Source of the DNA: Rhodobacterales bacterium
Lineage (GTDB): Bacteria; Pseudomonadota; Alphaproteobacteria; Rhodobacterales; Rhodobacteraceae
Assembly (NCBI GenBank): GCA_025362795.1
Contig: JANYFE010000027.1
Coordinates: 1-43,069 of the forward strand
Length of the DNA stretch: 43,069 nucleotides
Direction of reading: 5' to 3'
Shown here: positions 1 to 6,518 of the stretch, piece after piece
How positions within the stretch are numbered: the first letter of the stretch is position 1
Layout of the letters: each line of letters begins with the position of its first letter
Translations under genes and position numbers: made by a program
Notes under the pieces: generated by a model
Database searches by the model: none
Told to the model about the DNA's origin: nothing
Seen by the model: only the letters and a program-made list of their open reading frames with translations

Positions 1-18
1 AGCGCGGAAGGTTGCGCC

Positions 19-978
19 ATGAGCCACAAGGCCACCGTCTGGGCGCTCGACCAGCGCAGCATCAAGGGCACGACCAAGATCGTGCTCTGGCATCTTTGCG
101 ACCGTTACAACCCCGAACACGGCTGCTTTCCGTCGCAAGAACTGCTGGCATATGACTGTCAGGTAAGCCGCTCGGGCTTGAACAATCATCTCCTCCATCT
201 GGAAAAATGCGGCCTCGTGCGGCGCGAACGGCGCATTGATCCGATCACCAAACGGCAGATGTCGACACGCTATATCCTCGGCTTTGAGGACGGTTTTACG
301 CTCGCGCTGTCCGCACAGATCTCAGGAGATGGCGCGCCATCCGCCGAAGAGCCGTGTCCAGAATTTGCACACGGAGCCGTGTCCAGAATTCAGGGCGACC
401 CGTGTCCAGAAAACAGCCCAAGCCGTGTCCAGAATTTGGACACTAACCTTGTAAGAGAACCCTTAAGAGAACCTGTAAAGGAGGAGGAGGAGGACGCAGC
501 TGCGCGCGACGCCGATTTTGATCGGTTTTTTGTCGATCTGCTCTCGGCGCTCGGCTTTGCCGCAAATGCACCCCTTCCCGCCTGGTGGCAGGGCTGGCCT
601 GCCCGTCTGCATGTTCGTCGCTGGCTGGATGATCTCGGTTTGACCGAGGACCGGATCATCAAGACCGCCAAGGAAAGCCGCAGCGATCATCCCAACCCGC
701 CTGACGGCCCCAAAGCCCTCGACCGCTTCATGGAACGTGCCGCCCAGCGCGATGCGCAAGGGGCGGCCAACGCCAAGACCGCTGGGAAAGCAAAGCACCG
801 CCGCAAATCTGAAACCAAACCACCGCCGAGCGATGATGAGGTGGCGGCCTATTACGCGGCTATCGTGAATTCGGACGAATACCTGCCGCGCGATCTGTTC
901 AGCAGCCGAACCTGCGGTTTGATGCTGGATCGTGGCCTTGTCACGCCCGAGCGTCTTCGTCTGCGGATGGGGTCGTGA
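19..978 (+). CDS. Phage replication protein with N-terminal helix-turn-helix
   Basis: The first ~90 residues read as a winged helix-turn-helix of the kind found in phage replication initiators (FPSQELLAYDCQVSRS followed by a recognition-helix-like stretch and a basic wing). The middle (about residues 105-165) is low complexity and acidic; it is encoded by four tandem DNA repeats (see 351-440) and a run of Glu codons. The C-terminal ~150 residues are charged with no motif I can name. GGAAGG lies 7 bases before the ATG. The stop overlaps the next start (GTGA). The position, next to a methyltransferase and ahead of the late genes, fits an early or replication role. The combination of an N-terminal DNA-binding domain and repeats inside the gene is analogous to lambda O. 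The DNA-binding call is fairly secure; the replication role is inferred. Confidence 0.7.
   Translation: MSHKATVWALDQRSIKGTTKIVLWHLCDRYNPEHGCFPSQELLAYDCQVSRSGLNNHLLHLEKCGLVRRERRIDPITKRQMSTRYILGFEDGFTLALSAQISGDGAPSAEEPCPEFAHGAVSRIQGDPCPENSPSRVQNLDTNLVREPLREPVKEEEEDAAARDADFDRFFVDLLSALGFAANAPLPAWWQGWPARLHVRRWLDDLGLTEDRIIKTAKESRSDHPNPPDGPKALDRFMERAAQRDAQGAANAKTAGKAKHRRKSETKPPPSDDEVAAYYAAIVNSDEYLPRDLFSSRTCGLMLDRGLVTPERLRLRMGS
351..440 (+). repeat. Four tandem iteron-like repeats inside the replication gene
   Basis: The core CCGTGTCCAGAA occurs four times, with repeat units starting at about 351, 376, 399 and 422 (spacing 25, 23, 23). The last copy is also an inverted repeat, GTGTCC-7-GGACAC, and the first is an imperfect one. 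The copies fall in different reading phases (25 is not a multiple of 3), so the repetition belongs to the DNA and not the protein. A less GC-rich, purine-rich stretch follows (about 440-495). This arrangement resembles lambda ori, where four iterons lie within gene O. Function is inferred. Confidence 0.65.
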
Positions 979-2225
979 ATGGCATGGTGTTTCGTCCCCG
1001 GCACGGATTGTCCCTCTGCGCAGGCGGCGGAGGCTTGGATCTGGGCGTCATGCTCGCCGAACCAGGTTTCCACACCCGCGCTTTTGTCGAGTGGGAGGAG
1101 TGGCCCCGCGCCGTCCTCATCGCCGCCCAGCGCGCAGGCTACTTCGCCGCTGCCCCGATCTGGGATGATTTGCGCAGCTTCGATGCCAGAGTTTTCCGCA
1201 GTGCCTTCGACATCGTCCTCGCCGGATATCCCTGCCAGCCCTTCAGCGCGGCCGGTAAGCGCGGCGGCGCCGATGACCCTCGGCACCTCTGGCCCGATGT
1301 TGCCCGCGTCATCCGGGAGTGTGGCCCCGAATGGGTCTTTCTCGAAAACGTCGCCGGGCATGTCACCCTTGGCCTCGAGACCGTCCTGCGAGAGCTTTGG
1401 GGATTGGGCTACACGCCTGCGGCGGGTCTGTTCTCTGCGGCAGAAGTCGGCGCGCCGCACCAGCGGTTGCGCATCTTCATCCTGGCCCACACCGATGAGC
1501 CTGCATCCCGGCACGGACCGCTACAACCCGGCGGGCAACAGCGACTTCACGCGGAAAGCCGAGGCGCTGGCGCTGGGCATCACCAACTGGTCGACGCCCA
1601 AGGCGACGGGCGGCGCGAAGGCTGGGCCGGGCCAGAGCTATGGCTCTGGCGGGATGCCGCCGCTGCCAGCGCAGGCGGCGCAATGGCAAACACCGGTGGC
1701 AGACGATCAGATGGACCGGCTGCGGGGCAAGATCAACAGTCGGGGCGAACCCAAGCTATCGGCGCAGGCGCTACAATGGCCCACCCCGGCGGCGCAGAAC
1801 TGGAAGGGCAGTTCCGAAGCCAGCATCACCCGAGCAGACGGCAAATCACGGATGGATATCCTGCATTACCGGGCGGAACAGGGCTTCACCCGCCCGGCCC
1901 CGGTGATCACGACGCATGGTCTTCCATTCTCATCGCACGCCCCGATCTCGCGCCCGCTGTGGGCTTCGATGATTGCCTCGCATGGGCGCGTCGTCTGTCG
2001 GCGGATCCTGAAAAGTCGATCGCGGCGGCGGTTGAACCCGCTCTTCGTCGGATGGCTGATGGGCTGGCCCATCGGGCACGCGTTCTGCGCCTGCTCGGCA
2101 ACGGAGTTCACCCTCTGGCAGCAGCACATGCGTGGCGCTCTCTCGCAGCTGCCCACGGCCTTGGGCCCCTGGATCTGGCGACCATCGAAACAACCCCCGC
2201 GCCCGAAGCAAATGACCCTGTTTGA
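975..2225 (+). CDS. DNA (cytosine-5)-methyltransferase
   Basis: This protein of 416 residues transfers a methyl group from AdoMet to C5 of cytosine. Family motifs are in order: motif I LCAGGGGLDLG near the N-terminus, motif IV GYPCQPFS with the catalytic Cys at about residue 82, motif VI as FLENVAGH, motif VIII as GAPHQRLRIF, and motif X LLGNGVHPLAAA near residue 375. The region between VIII and X, expected to hold target recognition, is low complexity and does not look like a folded domain. The GTG start overlaps the previous stop (GTGA); an in-frame ATG lies at 984. From about 1495 onward a second frame is also protein-like, and there GC at third codon positions is lower in this frame (about 60 percent over four sampled 60-base blocks) than at 1201-1260 (85 percent). 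It probably protects phage DNA from restriction. Confidence 0.8.
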   Translation: MNGMVFRPRHGLSLCAGGGGLDLGVMLAEPGFHTRAFVEWEEWPRAVLIAAQRAGYFAAAPIWDDLRSFDARVFRSAFDIVLAGYPCQPFSAAGKRGGADDPRHLWPDVARVIRECGPEWVFLENVAGHVTLGLETVLRELWGLGYTPAAGLFSAAEVGAPHQRLRIFILAHTDEPASRHGPLQPGGQQRLHAESRGAGAGHHQLVDAQGDGRREGWAGPELWLWRDAAAASAGGAMANTGGRRSDGPAAGQDQQSGRTQAIGAGATMAHPGGAELEGQFRSQHHPSRRQITDGYPALPGGTGLHPPGPGDHDAWSSILIARPDLAPAVGFDDCLAWARRLSADPEKSIAAAVEPALRRMADGLAHRARVLRLLGNGVHPLAAAHAWRSLAAAHGLGPLDLATIETTPAPEANDPV

Positions 2226-2241
2226 AGGAATGCTGCGATGA
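1495..2241 (+). CDS. Overlapping +1-frame protein with WPTP repeats, inside the C5 methyltransferase gene
   Basis: This frame lies +1 relative to the methyltransferase and is open from 979, where an ATG sits 6 bases after GGATGGGG. Its convincing part begins near 1483-1495. It contains repeated WPTP/WSTP/WQTP blocks and the stretch LNPLFVGWLMGWPIGH followed by CACSATE. I know these from phage proteins encoded with or fused to C5 methyltransferases. The stop overlaps the next gene's start as ATGA, which is typical of a translated operon member. In four 60-base blocks (1741, 1801, 1921, 1981) third-position GC is 59/80 here against 48/80 in the methyltransferase frame. It may be an independent gene, or the alternative C-terminus of the methyltransferase reached by a +1 shift. 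The exact start is unknown. Confidence 0.45.
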   Translation: MSLHPGTDRYNPAGNSDFTRKAEALALGITNWSTPKATGGAKAGPGQSYGSGGMPPLPAQAAQWQTPVADDQMDRLRGKINSRGEPKLSAQALQWPTPAAQNWKGSSEASITRADGKSRMDILHYRAEQGFTRPAPVITTHGLPFSSHAPISRPLWASMIASHGRVVCRRILKSRSRRRLNPLFVGWLMGWPIGHAFCACSATEFTLWQQHMRGALSQLPTALGPWIWRPSKQPPRPKQMTLFEGMLR

Positions 2242-2912
2242 GCGTGCAGGGACGGATCAGGCACCTTGGCGGTACGAAGGTGAAACGCGCGCTGGCCGTC
2301 CAGGCGGCGTTGGAATGGGCGTTTCGGGTGGAAAGGGCGCAATTGGAGTTGCCTTTGCCGAAAGACATGTCGGAGGAAGGCTTCGGCTTTGGCATGGAGT
2401 ACGTGCTGATCCAGCGGGCGCGATTGGGGTGCAAGGTGGACAGTGGTGGCCATAAATCGCAGTCCTATATCCATGAAGATGCGGAGGTCGTGGCCGCGAC
2501 ACTGGCCGGAATGCCCGACAGCTTGGGTGGCAAGCGCATGGCGATCTATGTCGCAGAACTCGCCCGAGCGGGAATAACGCCAGACTGGATGCCGGGCGTT
2601 GTCCCGCGTTGTGTGCCGCTGCAAACCAAGAACAACCAGCATGGCGACCGCGCGACAACCATCGTCGTCGGCACCGAGCGGGTGAAGACGCGCGGCAAAT
2701 GGCGCACGGTCGAGTTATTGGCATGCCCGATAACCTGGCGGCCGCATCCAGAACAGATCGCATCCGCCCGGCGCGGATATGACGATTGGTGGCAGGCGCT
2801 GGATTGGGTCCGGGATGGGTTAATTGGGGGCGGGATGCTTCGCGAGGTCGAGGTGACGACCGCGATGCCAAGGGTTCGGCCGTGGGTGACTGCCAAGCCT
2901 ACAAAGTCTTGA
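2238..2912 (+). CDS. Phage protein of unknown function
   Basis: I do not recognise this protein of 224 residues. It is basic, with a Lys/Arg-rich N-terminus (about residues 1-30), no signal peptide and no membrane segment. Its start overlaps the stop of the preceding +1-frame protein (ATGA), so it is probably translated with the methyltransferase region. It ends 13 bases from the converging end of hsdR. In the gap and just beyond it lie short inverted repeats (CTTGAA/TTCAAG and GCCGC/GCGGC, about 2908-2936), which could stop transcription from either side, but there is no clear T-tract. It is likely a conserved early gene in this phage group, judged from position only. Confidence 0.6.
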   Translation: MSVQGRIRHLGGTKVKRALAVQAALEWAFRVERAQLELPLPKDMSEEGFGFGMEYVLIQRARLGCKVDSGGHKSQSYIHEDAEVVAATLAGMPDSLGGKRMAIYVAELARAGITPDWMPGVVPRCVPLQTKNNQHGDRATTIVVGTERVKTRGKWRTVELLACPITWRPHPEQIASARRGYDDWWQALDWVRDGLIGGGMLREVEVTTAMPRVRPWVTAKPTKS

Positions 2913-2925
2913 AGCCGCATCAAGT

Positions 2926-5919
2926 TCAAGCGGCGCGGGCGGCCCGCATCACGCGCCGGAACATCAACCCCATAAGCATATCACGCGCTTCCTTGTCCTG
3001 CATGAAGGCGTTTCGCATCTGGTTATCCCGCTGGAAAACATGGATCGCGCGGCGCATGAACTCTGCGTTGAAGCGATCCTTCACCACTTCGGGAGCGTTG
3101 TTGCGCAAAATCTCGACCCAAGCCTCGTCATCCAGAATGGCTTCGTTGACCGCCTCGAATCGGATGTAGTCCTCTTCGGTGAAGTTCGTACCGTGGCGGG
3201 CATTGAAAGCGTCGATGATTTCAGAAAGCGCCCTCTGCTCTTCCTCAGTGTATGCATTGGCACCGAACCGGTCGATTGGTGACAGGCTAGCGGTATCGTC
3301 ACGTTGGAGGCGCCCATCCGATACTCCCTGATCCTGCAACCGATACGCAGTCAGTTGCAGCATGTCATCGGTGATGTCTTCACCTTCGGGTGCCGCGCGC
3401 GACGGCAGCAGCCGCTTCAACCAAGAGCCATAAAGATGCAGCTTTTCAAGCCCCGTATCTTGGAGACTGACCACCTGCGCGATGAAAGAGTAGAAACGCA
3501 GGAACGAGGCCAGCAGCTGGCGAAACTCCTCCTGCTCATCCTCGGCCAACTGGGCTTCAAAACGACCGACCGCTTGACGCACAATCCCCTCAAGAACTGG
3601 CCGCTCATCTGCCGCCTGACGGTTTCCGAGGAAACGGGCGACAAAACGGTCGATTTCATCCTGCTGCAGGATCCCGAAGGCGTTCATGCGCGCTTGCAGG
3701 TTGTAGATCTGGTTCGGGTCTGAACGGTCCTCCATGCCGGTCGCATTATAATACGGCTTGAATGCCTCTTTGATGTCGTCGACCGCGTTGCGGAAGTCCA
3801 AAATGAAGGTCCGAGTTTTGGTTGGAAAGGTCCGGTTCAAACGCGACAACGTTTGAACAGCCTGCAACCCGTCAAGCTTGCGATCGATGTACATCGCCAC
3901 CAGCTTTGGCTGGTCGAATCCAGTCTGATATTTTTCAGCAACCACAAGTACGTTGAACTCAGCGCTGTCGAACCGACGGGGCAGTTCTGTTTCCGGAAAG
4001 CCGTTCATTCCAGGTTCAGAGTATGCCTGACCGTCCACCAATATCTCGCCCGAAAATGCAACGAGGGAGTGCACGTTGTCGTAACCCTGCGCGACGATGT
4101 ATCGGCTGATCGCCTGATGGGTACGGATGGCATGTTCGCGACTGGACGTGACAACCATTGCCTTCGCATGGCCAGCCAACTCTGGCAGGGCATGGCGGCG
4201 GAAATGCTCGACGATCACTTCGGCCTTTTGATCCATCGCAGTTTCATGAAAATCAACGTAGCGCGCAACTTTGCGGCGTGACTTTCGCTCCAGAAGCTCG
4301 GGATCCTCGTCGATGGCCTTCTCCAAGGCAAAATATGCCTGATACGTCTGATAGTTCTGAAGGACGTCGAGAATGAACCCCTCCTCGATTGCCTGCCGCA
4401 TCGAATAAAGGTGAAAGGGAATAGGCAAGCCTTCCGGTCCGATGTTGCCGAACCGTTCCATCGTCACGTTTCGGGGGGTCGCGGTGAATGCGAGATACGA
4501 AAGATTGGTCTGTGGCCCTCGCAGGCGCTGCAGTTCCAGCAGAGCCCGCTCAACCTCATCGTGCTCATCTTCTTCCGAGATCCCGCCATCTGCCAACACC
4601 CGCGCCATACTGTCGGCATGTTTGCCCGATTGCGAACTATGCGCTTCATCGATCAGGATCGCGAACCTGCGCTGGGCCTCGTTCTTCAAGACGCTCATCT
4701 GGTCCGTTGAAAACTTGTGGATCGTCGAGATGATGATCTTGGCGCCTTGCTCGATGGCGGCCCGCAGCTGCCGCGAGGTTCCATCAATGGCCTTCACGTA
4801 GTTTGCGGTCTGGGCGAAGGACTTCACCGTATTCTGAAGCTGCCGGTCCAGCACGACCCGATCCGTGACGATGATCACGCTGTCAAAGACGGGGTGATCT
4901 TGATCATCGTGCAGGGTGGCAAGTTGATGGGCGACCCATGCGATGGTGTTCGATTTGCCCGAGCCCGCCGAATGCTGAAACAAGTAGTTCTGCCCAGCGC
5001 CCTTTTGCTTGGCATCGGCGCACAGGCGGCGCACCGCATCAAGCTGATGAAAACGCGGCCAGATGGTCGTACGCTTGACCTTGCCGCCTGACTCTTCGAC
5101 TTCGCTCACCAGAACGAACTTGTGGATGATATCTAGCAACACCTCGCGCGACCAAACCGCCTTACTGCCCGGTACATCGCAGTAGAGGTAGGCGATACGA
5201 AACTCACCCTCGACATCTGGATTGCCCGCACCGCCGTCGCGCCCTCGGTTGAAGGGCAGGAACCGCGTCCGCCCGTTTTCCAAATGCGTCGTCATTGAGA
5301 CATTGTCCTGGTCCAAAGCGAAGTGGACCAGCGCCCCGCGTTTGAACGTCAACAGTGGCTCACCATTTGGCGAACGGTCGCGGCGATACTGGGTCTCTGC
5401 CGTCTGGTAGGTCGAACCCGTCAGCGTGTTCTTGATCTCCAGCGTGATCACCGGGATGCCGTTCACGAACAGGACGACATCAATGGCGTTCTCGGACGAA
5501 CGACTGTAGCGAACCTGCCGCATGGCGGTCAGAATGTTGCCCGCGTAGGCGCGCACAAGATCCGGGTTCATCGCCGAAGCTGGACGAAACCCGCACAAGC
5601 TGATGCGGATGCCTGGGACGATGGTGATCCCCTGCCGCAGCACCTCCAGCGTGCCGACAGCACCAAGGCGGCTGGCAATCTGCCGGGCAAGCTCGGCCTC
5701 GGCACGGCCGGGATATTGGTCGTTCAACCGGGTCCATGCATCTGGTTGGGTCGCACGGACAAACTCGGCCGCCATTTCTGGATCGATGGCATTTGCTCGA
5801 TCAAACGCGGTGAAAGGGCGTTCCAACCAGCCCTGCCGAGTGACCAGTTGATCAACCAGATGAATTTCAACCGCCTCTTCGGTGTGCAGCTTTTCGCGGC
5901 GGATATTGGGGCTGGTCAA
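2926..5919 (-). CDS. hsdR: Type I restriction enzyme, R (motor and nuclease) subunit HsdR
   Basis: This subunit of 997 residues translocates DNA and cleaves it when the HsdM/HsdS complex meets an unmodified site. The N-terminal nuclease has the PD-(D/E)xK pattern: D147, then E161-I-K163 in VITLEIKN. The SF2 helicase motor has Walker A SAGSGKS at 317-323, the DEAH box at 424-427 (IDEAHSS), motif III FTATPR near 478-483, motif V YQTGFDQPKL, and motif VI QTLSRLNRTFP. Length is normal for the family and all key residues are present. The start is TTG, with AGGAGG 6 bases upstream, and it overlaps the stop of the upstream gene (TTGA). It is the last gene of the minus-strand operon. Confidence 0.95.
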   Translation of the reverse strand: MTSPNIRREKLHTEEAVEIHLVDQLVTRQGWLERPFTAFDRANAIDPEMAAEFVRATQPDAWTRLNDQYPGRAEAELARQIASRLGAVGTLEVLRQGITIVPGIRISLCGFRPASAMNPDLVRAYAGNILTAMRQVRYSRSSENAIDVVLFVNGIPVITLEIKNTLTGSTYQTAETQYRRDRSPNGEPLLTFKRGALVHFALDQDNVSMTTHLENGRTRFLPFNRGRDGGAGNPDVEGEFRIAYLYCDVPGSKAVWSREVLLDIIHKFVLVSEVEESGGKVKRTTIWPRFHQLDAVRRLCADAKQKGAGQNYLFQHSAGSGKSNTIAWVAHQLATLHDDQDHPVFDSVIIVTDRVVLDRQLQNTVKSFAQTANYVKAIDGTSRQLRAAIEQGAKIIISTIHKFSTDQMSVLKNEAQRRFAILIDEAHSSQSGKHADSMARVLADGGISEEDEHDEVERALLELQRLRGPQTNLSYLAFTATPRNVTMERFGNIGPEGLPIPFHLYSMRQAIEEGFILDVLQNYQTYQAYFALEKAIDEDPELLERKSRRKVARYVDFHETAMDQKAEVIVEHFRRHALPELAGHAKAMVVTSSREHAIRTHQAISRYIVAQGYDNVHSLVAFSGEILVDGQAYSEPGMNGFPETELPRRFDSAEFNVLVVAEKYQTGFDQPKLVAMYIDRKLDGLQAVQTLSRLNRTFPTKTRTFILDFRNAVDDIKEAFKPYYNATGMEDRSDPNQIYNLQARMNAFGILQQDEIDRFVARFLGNRQAADERPVLEGIVRQAVGRFEAQLAEDEQEEFRQLLASFLRFYSFIAQVVSLQDTGLEKLHLYGSWLKRLLPSRAAPEGEDITDDMLQLTAYRLQDQGVSDGRLQRDDTASLSPIDRFGANAYTEEEQRALSEIIDAFNARHGTNFTEEDYIRFEAVNEAILDDEAWVEILRNNAPEVVKDRFNAEFMRRAIHVFQRDNQMRNAFMQDKEARDMLMGLMFRRVMRAARAA

Positions 5920-6488
5920 GACATTCCTCCTCGCGCGACGCTGGCCGGAGCATTCAGACGCATGCGTTCAATCAAATCTACAAAGTGATCCCGGAGCGCA
6001 CGCATGGCGTCACGAAGAAAGTTCATCTCGGCCCAACCTTCAGGGCCAGGAAACTGGCCTGTTTCGTCACCATACCGCAGGTGGGTCGAGCGCGGATCAA
6101 CCGCGTGCAGTTCAAGAATTCGGTTCCGCAACCAATCGGGCAGGACTGGGGCCATTGCCAGAAGTTTTGCCAGATCATGTTCCCTGCCCGGCTTTCCGCC
6201 CGTCGCCTCGATCAGGGACTTGAGGTAGAGCTCAAACGAATGGCGATAGAGATAAAGGATTGGGCTGGATACGGTGTAATCGGCCACCTGATTATCATTT
6301 ACCAGTTGGACCACAGCTTCGGCTGCATCGAAGTATTGATCTGCCAATCCCCGCTTGTTTTCATCCAAGGCAACCATCCCGTCCCGCAAAATACCCTTCG
6401 GATATGACCATTCATCGAACCGCGCTGCACTGTCATCCATTTCGGTGAACAATGGCCCATGCAGCAGGTTGTCTGCGTCATCACTCAT
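5916..6488 (-). CDS. Small helical protein (HEPN-like?) between hsdS and hsdR
   Basis: This protein of 190 residues looks all-helical. It has a central segment around LYRHSFELYLKSLIE, then GREHDLAKLL, and a C-terminal helix. The arrangement resembles HEPN-type helical proteins that accompany restriction and toxin loci, but I do not see the canonical R-x4-6-H active site, so the assignment is weak. The ATG at 6488 has GGAG 6 bases upstream and is preferred over a TTG at 6500. It lies 30 bases after the hsdS stop, and its own stop overlaps the hsdR start (TTGA), so it is firmly part of the restriction operon. It could be a regulator, an effector or an assembly factor. Confidence 0.65.
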   Translation of the reverse strand: MSDDADNLLHGPLFTEMDDSAARFDEWSYPKGILRDGMVALDENKRGLADQYFDAAEAVVQLVNDNQVADYTVSSPILYLYRHSFELYLKSLIEATGGKPGREHDLAKLLAMAPVLPDWLRNRILELHAVDPRSTHLRYGDETGQFPGPEGWAEMNFLRDAMRALRDHFVDLIERMRLNAPASVARGGMS

Positions 6489-6518
6489 GCACCGCTCCAA
6501 TGATGACTGGCCATATCG

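Noticed and set aside
979-1482. 5' part of the +1 frame within the C5 methyltransferase gene as coding
   Set aside because: Although open and preceded by a usable ribosome site, it is Ser/Pro/Ala-rich and third-position GC favours the methyltransferase frame (17/20 against 13/20 at 1201-1260). Only its last ~40 codons look protein-like.
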